This document shows, piece after piece, positions 33,751 through 42,711 of a DNA stretch of 64,000 nucleotides (positions are counted from its first letter, which is position 1; the number at the start of each line of letters is the position of its first letter). Source of the DNA: Myxococcales bacterium (lineage in GTDB: Bacteria; Myxococcota_A; Polyangia; Polyangiales; JAFGIB01). Below the pieces are notes generated by a model, which made no database searches, was not told where the DNA came from, and saw only the letters and a list, made by a program, of their open reading frames with translations. Location of the stretch: assembly GCA_029880325.1 (NCBI GenBank), contig JAOUOP010000003.1:124001-188000 (forward strand), given 5' to 3'. The translations under genes were made by a program, and so were the position numbers.

Positions 33751-34635
33751 GTGCTTGTTCCCTTGGCCAGATTCCTGGCGGGCATGCTGCTCGCGTTTTC
33801 GCCCCTTGCGACCGCATGGGCTCAGGTCGAGCCGTCCCTAGACGCCGCCACGACGACAGAAGCAGGCGAGCCGAGCGACGCGCCCAGCGAAGAGCAGCTG
33901 GTCGAGGCGCGTGAACTCTTCGCCCAGGGGCTCGAGCGTGTCGAGCAGCAGGACTGGGCCGCGGCCGAGGCCATGTTTCGGCGCGTACTGGCGGTCAAGA
34001 GTTCACCCGTCGTCGCCTACAATCTGGCCTCGGCCCTGGCCCAGTTGGGGCGTTTTGTCGAGGCCGCCGAGTTGCTTCGCGGCGTGCTGCGCGGTGGTGA
34101 GGCCGACGACCTCACACGCGCCGCGGCCGAGCAGCTGCAGCGGCAGATCGAGCCCCAGATCGGCAGTCTGACCATCCGCCTGGTCGGTGATCGCAGCGAG
34201 GTGGAGTTGCTACTCGATGAGCACTCGCTGGATGCGGCTCCGGAGATCCGCACGGTGTCGGTCGATCCGGGCGCGCATCGGGTGGTCGCCCGTCGCGGCG
34301 GCCAGGAGCTGGCCGCGACCGACGTGGAGGTGGGCGGAGACGCTTCGCTGCGCGGTGAAGTTCGCCTCAACCTGCCACAGTCGCTCGACCTGAGCGTGAA
34401 ATCGTCGCAATCCGGTCAGTCCGCGGCGGCCCGCTCTGGGAGCGGTGGTCACGATGGGGTCGATGACGACGCTTCGGTCGCGACCAGCCCGTGGCTGTGG
34501 TTGGGGGCCGGCGTCCTGGTCGCAGGTGGCGTGGTGCTGGGCATCTTGCTCGGCGGTCAAAACGCCGAGCCCCTGCGGGGTGACACCGATCCCCCCGTGG
34601 TGCGCGGTCGCGTGCTGGCCCTGGAGATGCCCTGA
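33751..34635 (+). CDS. Exported TPR protein with C-terminal membrane anchor
   Basis: A 294-residue protein. It has a signal peptide (PLARFLAGMLLAFSPLATAWA), two to three TPR-like helical pairs around residues 50-125 (ARELFAQGLERVEQQDW ... NLASALAQLGRFVEAAELLRGVL), then a beta-rich PEGA-like stretch about 130-215 (SVDPGAHRVVARRGGQEL) and a C-terminal hydrophobic segment WLWLGAGVLVAGGVVLGILL near 248-268. This architecture is common among myxobacterial envelope proteins. GTG 33751 is the only start in context. Its stop overlaps the start of the lectin-like lipoprotein by 1 nt, so the two are coupled. Confidence 0.75.
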   Translation: MLVPLARFLAGMLLAFSPLATAWAQVEPSLDAATTTEAGEPSDAPSEEQLVEARELFAQGLERVEQQDWAAAEAMFRRVLAVKSSPVVAYNLASALAQLGRFVEAAELLRGVLRGGEADDLTRAAAEQLQRQIEPQIGSLTIRLVGDRSEVELLLDEHSLDAAPEIRTVSVDPGAHRVVARRGGQELAATDVEVGGDASLRGEVRLNLPQSLDLSVKSSQSGQSAAARSGSGGHDGVDDDASVATSPWLWLGAGVLVAGGVVLGILLGGQNAEPLRGDTDPPVVRGRVLALEMP

Positions 34636-36773
34636 TGGTCCGCCGCCGCCTCGCCCTGTTGCTGCTGGTGCTGGCGAGCTTCGGGCTCGGCTCCTGCGCC
34701 GAGGAGAAGCTCACCCAGATCCTGGTGCTGCTCGACAGCGATTGGGATGGTTTCACCCGGCTCGAGGTAGACGTCAGTGGCTTCGAAAAGCCCACCACGG
34801 TTGAGGTGGACCTGGGTGAAAAACCGCTGCCGCGCCGGCTGGTATTGGTGCACGACGGGGGGCCACCGGGACCGCTCGAACTGGAAGTGCGCGCCTACGC
34901 CAGGGGGCAGGAAGAGCCCGTGCTGGTCGAGCCGCGCGGGCCGTTTTCCTTCGTGGAGGGCGAGACGCGTTTGCTCAGGGTCGAGCTGTTCTACGGCTGT
35001 CTCGAGGCGGCCTGCGGCACCGATCCCAAGCAGGCCTGCGTCGAAGGGCCAAGCTGCGTGTCGCCCAAGGAGGCGACCGAACTCAGCAACTACGACGGTC
35101 CCGTCGAGGGGCTCACCATCGAGTACCGCGTCGATGCCGGCGACGGGCTGCCAACCCTGGACGGCACCACGGCCGTGGACGGGGGCGATGGCTCGACCGC
35201 AGCCGCTACCAAGGATGGCGGCGATGGGGGACCTGACGCCATCGTCGATGGCGGGCCCAGCGCGGAGGCCGGCAGTCTGGCCTACGACTACGCGCCGGCA
35301 AATTTCGATCCCGGCGCCGCCGAGTTGCAGGCGGTGGAGCGGGTGGCCGTGGACATCGACTGCGCCGGTGCCACCTTCAATTCCACGACCCGAGCTTTCG
35401 AGGACAACTGGTGCGGCCCGAAGCCGGCGTGGGTCCTGGTCTCCCAGCCCGAGGGGCCCGACGCCGTGGTGTTGGTGATGGAGACCCTGACCGTGCGCAA
35501 TGGCGCCAGCCTGCACCTGCGCGGCGATCTACCCGTGATCCTCGCGGTCTACGGCAATGCCGTGGTCTCGGGTGCAATCGACGCCAGCGCCGAAGGCGCC
35601 ACGCCCGGCCCGGGCGCCGACCAGCGCTGCGATGGAGGGGTCGGAGCGCCGGGGGGCGATCAATCCGGCAGCGACGGCGGCGGTGGTGGGGGGGGTGGCG
35701 GCTATGGCAGTCCGGGGGCCGATGGCGGCACCTCCGGTGCCAGCGCGGGCGGCGCAGCCGGGGCGGTGGTCGATGCTGCGAGCGTGGTGCCCCTGCGTGG
35801 TGGCTGCTCGGGCGGCAGCGGCGGCCTCGGCAGCGAAGCCGGCACCATAGCGGCTTCGGGCGGTGGTGGTGGCGGTGCCGTGCAGCTATCGGTGGCGGGC
35901 CTGCTCGATATCGCCGGCCGTATCGCGGCGGTAGGCGGAGGTGGCGGTGGTGGCGACGTTCAGGGCGGCGGAGGTGGCGGCGGCAGCGGCGGCGCCATTC
36001 TGATCGAGGCCGGCAGCCTCGATTTTGACTCTGCGGTCGTGCTCAGCGTGCACGGCGGCGGCGGCGGAGGTGGCGGCGGCAGCCTGTCGGCGACTGGCGA
36101 CGCTGGCGATGACGGCGACGGCGCGGGCGCGGCGACGTCGGCCGGCGGCGCCGGCGGCGGCAGCGCCGGCGGTGGTGGCGGGGCGGCGGCCGGTCGCGGT
36201 AGCTCTGCCGTCGCCGGCACTGATGGCTCCTCGAGCTTCAGCAACAACGGCGGCGGTGGCGGCGGCGGCGGCGGCGGCGGTCGCATTCGCATTCAGGGCG
36301 CCGAAAGCTGCATGCCGCGCGGCACCTTCAGCGAATATCCTTCTGTGGTCTGCGACAGCTGCGCCGGCGGTTGCCCGTCGCCACCGGCGCGGGGCTGCGA
36401 ATCGACGTTCCGGGCCAACGAGACCTACTTCGTCTGCTCCAGCCCGCTGTCGTGGGACGACGCCAAGGTCGCCTGTGAAGGGGTCGGCCAGGCGCTGGTG
36501 CACCTGGAAGATCAAGCCGAAAACGACTTTGTCGCGGGCCTTTTGTCGAGCGCCTCCTGGATCGGCGCTTCCGACGTGGCTGCCGAAGGTGAGTGGCGTT
36601 GGTGCGATGACGACGCCCTGTTCTGGAGCGGCGACGCGGCCGGTACGGCCGGCGGCTTCGAGAGCTGGGGAAGCGGTGAACCCGGTGCCGATAACTGCGC
36701 CCGCATGGGCGTCGGTGGCAACTGGAGCGCCGCGGCCTGCAGCGACGTGCTGCCCTACGTTTGCGAGTTCTGA
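34635..36773 (+). CDS. Gly-rich lipoprotein with C-terminal C-type lectin domain
   Basis: A 712-residue lipoprotein (LASFGLGSC at residues about 13-21). After a domain of about 200 residues come an Asp/Gly linker and a region up to about residue 300 that may begin a beta-helix. Residues about 332-552 are extremely Gly-rich (runs of GGGG with Ala and Ser). A C-type lectin-like domain follows from about residue 588, with WDDAKVACEGVGQALVHLED, WIGASDVAAEGEWRWCDD and SAAACSDVLPYVCEF, including the usual Cys spacing and WND-like calcium loop. Cell-surface adhesion or carbohydrate binding is likely. The Gly tract is GC-repetitive and may be length-variable. The start overlaps the TPR gene stop by 1 nt. 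Confidence 0.82.
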   Translation: MVRRRLALLLLVLASFGLGSCAEEKLTQILVLLDSDWDGFTRLEVDVSGFEKPTTVEVDLGEKPLPRRLVLVHDGGPPGPLELEVRAYARGQEEPVLVEPRGPFSFVEGETRLLRVELFYGCLEAACGTDPKQACVEGPSCVSPKEATELSNYDGPVEGLTIEYRVDAGDGLPTLDGTTAVDGGDGSTAAATKDGGDGGPDAIVDGGPSAEAGSLAYDYAPANFDPGAAELQAVERVAVDIDCAGATFNSTTRAFEDNWCGPKPAWVLVSQPEGPDAVVLVMETLTVRNGASLHLRGDLPVILAVYGNAVVSGAIDASAEGATPGPGADQRCDGGVGAPGGDQSGSDGGGGGGGGGYGSPGADGGTSGASAGGAAGAVVDAASVVPLRGGCSGGSGGLGSEAGTIAASGGGGGGAVQLSVAGLLDIAGRIAAVGGGGGGGDVQGGGGGGGSGGAILIEAGSLDFDSAVVLSVHGGGGGGGGGSLSATGDAGDDGDGAGAATSAGGAGGGSAGGGGGAAAGRGSSAVAGTDGSSSFSNNGGGGGGGGGGGRIRIQGAESCMPRGTFSEYPSVVCDSCAGGCPSPPARGCESTFRANETYFVCSSPLSWDDAKVACEGVGQALVHLEDQAENDFVAGLLSSASWIGASDVAAEGEWRWCDDDALFWSGDAAGTAGGFESWGSGEPGADNCARMGVGGNWSAAACSDVLPYVCEF

Positions 36774-36792
36774 AAAAACAACGCGGGCAGCG

Positions 36793-37746
36793 CTACAAGC
36801 CCAGCTCGTCGCGGTGGGCCTCGAGCCAGGCCACGTAGTATTCCGAGTCGCGCCCGGGCTCGAGCGCGCCGGCCTCGACCTCGGCGGTCAGCCGGCGCTT
36901 GAGGTCTCCGATGCGGCGCGAGGGCGGCATGGCGAAGTGGGCCATCATGGCGTCGCCGACGCCCTTGGGCAGCGGCGCTACCTTGGCGTCGGCGAGGCGC
37001 AGCTGTTCGATGCGCTGGGCCAGCTCGCTGATCTGCCGCAGCCCGCGCTTGCGGCGCTCGGGGCGCTTGGTGGTGATGTCGGCGCGGCTCAGGTCCAGCA
37101 GATCCTTGAGGCCGTCGCCCATCTCGCGGTCGAAGCGCCGCACGGCCGAGTCGGTCCAGCTGCGGTCGTACTGGCTGGCGCGCAGGTGGTAGAGGATCAA
37201 ATAGTGCACGCGATCGTGCAGGGCGTCCTCGAAGCCGAGCCGTGAGGAAATACGGCGGCGGAACATGGCGGCGCCAACCTCGCTATGGCCGAAGAAGTGC
37301 ACCTGGCCGCCGGGCTCGATGCGGCGGGTTTTGACCTTGCCCACGTCATGCAGCAGCGCGCCCCAGCGCACTTCCAGGCGCGGCACCGACTGCCACACCA
37401 CCTGCTTGGTGTGCTTCCAGACGTCCTTGTGACGCCACTCGCCGTCGCCGAAGCCCACCAGCGCTTTGACCTCGGGCAGCCACGCATCGAGCACGCCGGC
37501 GTGGAGTAGGGCGTCGAGTCCGTCCTGGGTGTGGCGGCCGAGCAGCAGGCTGTCGAGGCCCTTCCGCAGCTCGGGCACGGCGATGGCCTTGAGCGCTTCG
37601 CGCGTCGGCCGCGGCGGTGGCGCATCGAGGGCCTCGGGCGCTTCGGTCGCCACGCGCACGGCCCACTCCAGGGCGTAGCGCGCCGCTTCGACGGAGTCCT
37701 CCGCGTCGCTCGGTTGCTGGCGTTCCATGGCTGCTTGCTTCGACAT
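36793..37746 (-). CDS. HD-domain protein resembling the C-terminal half of CCA-adding enzyme
   Basis: A 317-residue protein aligned by eye with the RNA-binding and HD region of bacterial CCA tRNA nucleotidyltransferase/PcnB: VPELRKGLDSLLLG, HAGVLDAWLPEV, WRHKDVWKHTKQVVWQSVP, RWGALLHDVGKVKTRR (HD motif HDxGK), HFFGHSEVGAAMF. The N-terminal nucleotidyltransferase head with its GSxxR and DxD motifs is absent, and the start here is the first in frame. A phosphohydrolase or 2',3'-cyclic phosphatase activity, as known for the HD domain of some CCA enzymes, is likely. It converges on the lectin gene (end 36773) with 19 bp between them. Confidence 0.8.
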   Translation of the reverse strand: MSKQAAMERQQPSDAEDSVEAARYALEWAVRVATEAPEALDAPPPRPTREALKAIAVPELRKGLDSLLLGRHTQDGLDALLHAGVLDAWLPEVKALVGFGDGEWRHKDVWKHTKQVVWQSVPRLEVRWGALLHDVGKVKTRRIEPGGQVHFFGHSEVGAAMFRRRISSRLGFEDALHDRVHYLILYHLRASQYDRSWTDSAVRRFDREMGDGLKDLLDLSRADITTKRPERRKRGLRQISELAQRIEQLRLADAKVAPLPKGVGDAMMAHFAMPPSRRIGDLKRRLTAEVEAGALEPGRDSEYYVAWLEAHRDELGL

Positions 37747-37920
37747 CGCGCTGTCCTGCTACCCCCGCGAGGGGCCGCGTATCTTTAGTGCATTTGGCCG
37801 CCGTGACAATCCCGAGGGCGGCCCGAAGTGGGCCTCGAGTCCCGGAAAGCCGCCCGCGCCGCTTTTTGCTACCATCCGCCGGCGGCACGACGGGCCACGG
37901 GGTCGCCGCCGAAGCAGCCC

Positions 37921-39609
37921 TTGCATAGCAGCGACGACAGATTGCGCATCTGGCTTCTGCCCCTGTCGATCCTGACGGGGGCCTGCCTGACCGTCTTCGT
38001 GCTGACCTACTGGGCCGACGCCTCGAGCCATCCCGACCCAGGCCGCGTGCTCGATCTGATCATCCGGCCCAATCCGGAGGCCGCCGCCAATACCCTGGCC
38101 AACGCCGGCGAGATCGTGGCGGCGGTGCTGGCGATCGCGTTGACGGTGGTGGCGATCATCGTGGAGCTGGCCTCCAACCGCTACACCCATCGCGTGACCG
38201 AGCTGTTCGTGGGCGAGCCGGTCAACTTCGCGGTCATGGGCCTGTTCGTGGTCACCGCCCTGCAGGGCATGTGGGTGACGCTGACCTTCGATCCCAGCGC
38301 GTCGGGCGGCGGCTTCGTGCCCTACGTGGGCATCGGCGTCAGCATGGCGCTTTTGACCACCTGCCTGCTGATCCTGCTGCCCTACTTCAGTTACGTCTTC
38401 AGCTATTTGAATCCGATCCGCATCGTCCAGCGCATCTACCGTCACACCCTGGCCGGCATCGAGCGCGGCGCCCACGAGCGCTCGGGTCGTCGGGGCACGA
38501 CGGTGGAGCAGCGCCAGGCCGAAGCCGTGCGCGGCGTCGAGCAACTGGCCGACGTGGCCGCCAACGCCATGCACAACCGGGATAAGGGCGTCAGCATGGC
38601 CGCCGTCGACGCCCTGGGCGATCTCCTGCGCGACTACCAGGAGGTGCGCGAGCGACTACCCGACGCCTGGTTCGTGGTCGGCGGTGAGCTGGCTCACAAC
38701 CCCGACTTCGTCTCCATGGACGCCGAGGTGCTCGCCGACGTCAGCGCCGACCGCGTCTGGTTCGAGATGAAGGTGCTGCGCCAGTACCAGATGGTCTATG
38801 CCGAGGCCCTCAATCGCATGCGCGACGTGGCCTGCCTGGTGGCCATCGACACCCGCCGCCTGGGCGAGGCGGCCGCTGCCCGCGAGCAACAGGAGCTGCT
38901 CGGGCTGACCATGAAGTTCTTCAACACCTACGTGCGCTTCGCCATCAACGCCAAGGACGTGCGCACCGCCTACAACATCTTCCACCAGTACCGCATGCTC
39001 GCAAGCCACCTGCTGGAGCGGGGCGACAGCGCCCACGCCGTCGAGATCGCCAGCTACTTCAAGTACTACGGTTTGCTGGCCTACCAGGCCCACTTGCCCT
39101 TCGTGCTCGAGACCGTGGCCTACGATCTATGCACGCTCACCGAGCTGGCCCACGAACGCCAGCTGCCGGCCACCGATCGCTTCCTGCGCATCCTGTTGAG
39201 GGTCGACCGCGAGAGCGAAGGCGCCGTCCAGGAGGCCAGCCTGCGCGGCGTGCGCAAGGCCCAGGTCAAGGCAGCCACCGGTCTGCTTTTGCGCGGCGAT
39301 GAAGCGCGCGCCCGCCGTGTCTTCGCCGACATGGCCGACGAGGATCCGGGGCGCCTGGCGTCGATCCGTGACGAGCTATCGAGCATCTCCTCGCCCGAGT
39401 ACTGGGAAATCATCGACCGCGGCCAAAACCTCGACTACCTCTCGGGGGAGCGCAAGGAGATGCTTGACCGCTTCTTCAGCTGGTTTCCAAACCTGCCCAC
39501 CCGGCGCAGCTCGCAGCTCGGCTGGTTGCCCACCAGCGCTGCCGAGCCGGGCCCCGACAGCCTGGTGGCCATCCCAGCGATCTCCGCCGACGAGTCCTCC
39601 GAGCCGTGA
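37921..39609 (+). CDS. DUF2254-like integral membrane protein
   Basis: A 562-residue protein with three to four N-terminal membrane segments (RIWLLPLSILTGACLTVFVLTYW, EIVAAVLAIALTVVAIIVELA, NFAVMGLFVVTALQGMWVTL, LLTTCLLILLPYFSYVF) followed by a large cytoplasmic helical region of about 380 residues (VRGVEQLADVAANAMHNRDKGVSM...). The arrangement resembles DUF2254 predicted membrane proteins, which have no established role. TTG 37921 is my preferred start, just before the first membrane segment. GTG 37828 would add 31 residues. The product's stop is overlapped by the next ATG at 39609. Confidence 0.65.
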   Translation: MHSSDDRLRIWLLPLSILTGACLTVFVLTYWADASSHPDPGRVLDLIIRPNPEAAANTLANAGEIVAAVLAIALTVVAIIVELASNRYTHRVTELFVGEPVNFAVMGLFVVTALQGMWVTLTFDPSASGGGFVPYVGIGVSMALLTTCLLILLPYFSYVFSYLNPIRIVQRIYRHTLAGIERGAHERSGRRGTTVEQRQAEAVRGVEQLADVAANAMHNRDKGVSMAAVDALGDLLRDYQEVRERLPDAWFVVGGELAHNPDFVSMDAEVLADVSADRVWFEMKVLRQYQMVYAEALNRMRDVACLVAIDTRRLGEAAAAREQQELLGLTMKFFNTYVRFAINAKDVRTAYNIFHQYRMLASHLLERGDSAHAVEIASYFKYYGLLAYQAHLPFVLETVAYDLCTLTELAHERQLPATDRFLRILLRVDRESEGAVQEASLRGVRKAQVKAATGLLLRGDEARARRVFADMADEDPGRLASIRDELSSISSPEYWEIIDRGQNLDYLSGERKEMLDRFFSWFPNLPTRRSSQLGWLPTSAAEPGPDSLVAIPAISADESSEP

Positions 39610-40514
39610 TGCTTTTTGGTCATTCCAGTCCGCGACGAACCGCGCAGCGCGTGGGCGCCTTCGTCGCAACCCTGGCCTGGGCCTGTCTGGGGCTTGGGCT
39701 GGACGTGGGCGTGGCCGCGGCCGATAGCAGCGACCTCGATGTGGAGGCTGGACAGGGGCAGCTCGGCGGGCAGCTGGGCCTGTACGCCGCTGACAACGGC
39801 GCCGATGCCACCCGCGTCTCGACCCTGAGCCTGCACGGCCACTATGGGCTGGATCCGGACTGGTCATTGGGGCTCGAGAGCGGCGCCGTCTGGCTGACCA
39901 CCCGCTCCGACGGAGGCGACAGCCAGGGCGTCTTCAGGCTGGCCAATCAGCGGGGCTGGCTCTTTCGCAGCTTCGAGCTGACCGGCCGGGGCGCGCGTCT
40001 ACGGCTGGGTCTGGGCGGCACCAATCCCGTGGCCATCGCCGAGCGCGGCACCGGCGCGCGCCTGCAGCGGGCGGCCTACGATCGCGCCGCGGCCATGGGC
40101 GGGCTCAGACGGCTGTCGCTGTGGGCGCCCAACCGCGCCTCGGTACTGCTGGCGATCCAGCTGCGCGAGCTGCGCAAGGGCAAGCTGCGCGCCGACCTGG
40201 GCATCATCCCGGAGCTGAGTTGGGTCGTCCACGGTCGCATCGCTGGCGACCCCTGGGTGCACGTGCTGGCCCCCTTCGTCGCGCGCCTGAGCCTGGAGCG
40301 CTGGGCGCTGCGCCCGGGCTTCAGGGTGGCCCTCGCCTGGATGCCCACGGCCGACCTGGGCACCAGCCAGCTTTCATTCGAGCCCGAACTCGCATTGCAG
40401 CTGCAGCGCCTGCGCTTCGAGCTACGCTTCCTGTTGAACCTCGGCGAGCCCCTGGCCGGCGAGCGCGGTGAAGGCGTTTGGGGGCTGCGGCTGGGCGTTG
40501 GAGCGAGCCTATGA
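39609..40514 (+). CDS. Secreted barrel-like hypothetical protein
   Basis: A 301-residue protein with a signal-like segment (GAFVATLAWACLGLGLDVGVAAADSS) and a run of amphipathic beta-strands with alternating hydrophobic residues (RVSTLSLHGHYGLDPDWSLGLESGAVWLTT, ALQLQRLRFELRFLLNL), consistent with an outer-membrane beta-barrel. No family recognised. ATG 39609 overlaps the preceding stop by 1 nt, and its stop overlaps the next start by 4 nt, so it is probably translated with its neighbours. A porin or transporter partner of the adjacent proteins is possible. Confidence 0.6.
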   Translation: MLFGHSSPRRTAQRVGAFVATLAWACLGLGLDVGVAAADSSDLDVEAGQGQLGGQLGLYAADNGADATRVSTLSLHGHYGLDPDWSLGLESGAVWLTTRSDGGDSQGVFRLANQRGWLFRSFELTGRGARLRLGLGGTNPVAIAERGTGARLQRAAYDRAAAMGGLRRLSLWAPNRASVLLAIQLRELRKGKLRADLGIIPELSWVVHGRIAGDPWVHVLAPFVARLSLERWALRPGFRVALAWMPTADLGTSQLSFEPELALQLQRLRFELRFLLNLGEPLAGERGEGVWGLRLGVGASL

Positions 40515-41761
40515 GCCCAATGCGAGCGAGCGCCATCGGAACATTGAGCGGGCTCCCCCTGCTGGCGCTCGTGCTGCTGGGCTGCACCGAGAGGCCGCCG
40601 CTCCGCGCCTGTGACATCGCCCTCGACAGTTGCCAGCAGGACGTTTTCTACGCGCTCGCAAGCTGGCGTGGTGACGGCTACGACGCCTTCGGCGGCGTCC
40701 CTCCCATTCGCAACGTGAAAGTCGACGACTACCGCAAGCAGCTAGAGGAGGCGGCGGCCCATCGTGCGGCCACGCAAGCGCCGGAGCAAGGCGCCCGCGA
40801 GCGTGCCCGCGACCGCGGCCTGACGTTGCTCGGCCTGCTCGAGCCCACCACCAGTAGCACCAGCGCCACCATCGAGGAGCGCGTGGATAACGTGGTCGCC
40901 TACTACGGTGGTGGTGAAGTGGTCGTCATCGACCGCGGCGGCAAGGGCGACGCGGTGGGCGGCACCCTCACGCTCGTGCACGAACTCAGCCACGCTTTCC
41001 AGGATCGCGACGGGCTGCTCATCGGTGGCGCCACCACCGACCTTTCCTTCGCACGGCGCGCGGCCACCGAGGGCGAGGCCGAACTCCACGAACAGTTGGC
41101 GGTGGCCGAACTCGTGGGGGTTGCGATCGACGAGATCGACTACCCGGGCTACTACAGCAACTGGCTCGGCCGGATCCGCGACCGGGTGCAAACCAAGGGG
41201 GCGCCCTTCGGGATCGTCTCGAGTAGCCTGATCTATCCACTGGGAGCGACGTTCATGATCGATGTCTGGCGCGCGGGGGGCAGCACCGGCGTGCGCCAGC
41301 TCTTCGACCGGCGGCCTGTGACCTCCCTGGAGTTGATGCGCGGGCAGCTGCGCAAGACGCCCTTCGAAGAACCGATCCGATGCTCGGTCGAGGCGCCTGA
41401 ACCGGGCGACGGGCGCGCCTTCGACCGCTTCGTGCACGACCGCTTCGGCGCAGCCCAGGTCTACGCCTATCTATCGCGCAGGCTCGGCGACGATGGGCTG
41501 GCCTGGCAGTGGGCGCTCTCCTGGGTCGATGACCACTATTGGCTGTACGGAGAAGTCGAGCGGGGCGAAGAGGTGGCCCTGGTCTGGCGCATCATGTTCG
41601 AGGACGAGGTGGCCGCCGAGAAAGTCTACGCCGCCCATCCAAAGGAGCCCCCCGAGGGTGCCGAGCAGGATGTCGAGCTCCACGGCAGCGAGCTATTGCT
41701 GCGCATCAGCGACGTTCAGGGCCTGCTCGAAGCCTGGGATGGCGGTCGTGACTGTGAGTGA
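40511..41761 (+). CDS. Lipoprotein with zinc-protease HExxH motif
   Basis: A 416-residue lipoprotein (LLALVLLGC near residues 17-25). HELSH at residues 157-161 is a gluzincin HExxH motif, and TEGEAELHEQL about 25 residues later could supply the third zinc ligand Glu, as in DUF4157-like or M48-like proteases. The fold is otherwise helical, and the C-terminus (WDGGRDCE) has Cys. Proteolysis at the cell surface is likely but the substrate is unknown. ATG 40511 overlaps the preceding gene by 4 nt. It is the last of the three linked genes from 37921. Confidence 0.72.
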   Translation: MSPMRASAIGTLSGLPLLALVLLGCTERPPLRACDIALDSCQQDVFYALASWRGDGYDAFGGVPPIRNVKVDDYRKQLEEAAAHRAATQAPEQGARERARDRGLTLLGLLEPTTSSTSATIEERVDNVVAYYGGGEVVVIDRGGKGDAVGGTLTLVHELSHAFQDRDGLLIGGATTDLSFARRAATEGEAELHEQLAVAELVGVAIDEIDYPGYYSNWLGRIRDRVQTKGAPFGIVSSSLIYPLGATFMIDVWRAGGSTGVRQLFDRRPVTSLELMRGQLRKTPFEEPIRCSVEAPEPGDGRAFDRFVHDRFGAAQVYAYLSRRLGDDGLAWQWALSWVDDHYWLYGEVERGEEVALVWRIMFEDEVAAEKVYAAHPKEPPEGAEQDVELHGSELLLRISDVQGLLEAWDGGRDCE

Positions 41762-41787
41762 ATCGACGGCAGCCCGCAGCAGGCCCG

Positions 41788-42711
41788 TCACCCCTCCTCG
41801 AAGCGCAGTTTCCCGGCCCCGGCGTCCACGCTCACTTCGGCGCCGAGCGGCAGCGAGAGGTTCGGGCTGCCATGGCCCGCCGGCACCCCCGACAGCACGG
41901 GCACGCCCAGGGTGCCCAGCCGTTCGGCGAGCACCGCCTCGACGCTCACGCCGTCGACGCCGGCTGCCGCTTGCGTGAAGTGTCCCAGCAGCAGTGCCCG
42001 CACGCCCTCGAGACTTCCCGACTGCAGCAAGCTCGTCAGCATGCGATCGACCCGATAGGGGCGCTCGCCCACGTCCTCGAGCAGCAGCACCGCTCCCTCG
42101 AGCGACGGCATCTGGGGCGTGCCCAAAAGCGCGCACAACACCGCCAGGTTGCCGCCCAAAAGCCGCCCCCGGGCGCGCCCGGGCACCACGCAGGACAGTC
42201 CCGTCCATGCTGAAAGCGGTTGGCCCTCGAGGGCGGCGATGAAAGCCTGCCGCTCCTCGGGGCTGGCGCTGCCCAGAGCCACCGCCATCGGCGCGTGCAG
42301 CGACCCGACGCCGGCCCGGGCCCACAGGGCATGCAGGGCGGTGATGTCGCTGAAGCCCACGATCGGCTTGGCCGCCGCGCGCACCCGCTCGGGTGTGATC
42401 GCGGGCAAAATGCGCGTAGCCCCGTAGCCGCCGCGGGCGGCCAGGATCGCGTCCACGCCCGGGTCGTCGAGGGCTTCTCGCAGCTCCCGGATGCGGCGCC
42501 CGTCGTCGCCGGCGAAATAGCCCTGCCGCTGGAGAATGTCGGGGGCGTGCACCACCCGATAGCGCTGGCGCAGCCAGCTGAGGCCGGCCTCCAGGCCCTC
42601 GGGCTCGAAGCTGCTCGAGGGCGCCACCACCGCAAGCGTGGCCCCCACCCCGAGCGGCTTTGGCCGGCCCGCAGTCACCCGACCGGGCGGCCTGGGCCGG
42701 CCGGGGGTCAC
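41788..42711 (-). CDS. LD-carboxypeptidase (peptidase S66)
   Basis: A 307-residue protein of the S66 family: an N-terminal Rossmann-like ATLAVVAPSSSFEPEGLEAGLS, nucleophile Ser in KPIVGFSDITALHAL, and SLEGAVLLLEDVGERPY and LLLGHFTQ for the Glu/His partners. It removes the terminal D-Ala from murein tetrapeptides during peptidoglycan recycling. GTG 42711 overlaps the stop of the KamA-like gene by 4 nt. A much longer open frame reaches 45966, but it is antisense to other genes and is not real. Cytoplasmic, no signal peptide. Confidence 0.88.
   Translation of the reverse strand: MTPGRPRPPGRVTAGRPKPLGVGATLAVVAPSSSFEPEGLEAGLSWLRQRYRVVHAPDILQRQGYFAGDDGRRIRELREALDDPGVDAILAARGGYGATRILPAITPERVRAAAKPIVGFSDITALHALWARAGVGSLHAPMAVALGSASPEERQAFIAALEGQPLSAWTGLSCVVPGRARGRLLGGNLAVLCALLGTPQMPSLEGAVLLLEDVGERPYRVDRMLTSLLQSGSLEGVRALLLGHFTQAAAGVDGVSVEAVLAERLGTLGVPVLSGVPAGHGSPNLSLPLGAEVSVDAGAGKLRFEEG

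Noticed and set aside
35630..36290. Repetitive Gly-coding DNA considered as tandem repeat or CRISPR-like array
   Set aside because: No regular spacing or unique spacers; it is a coding low-complexity tract.
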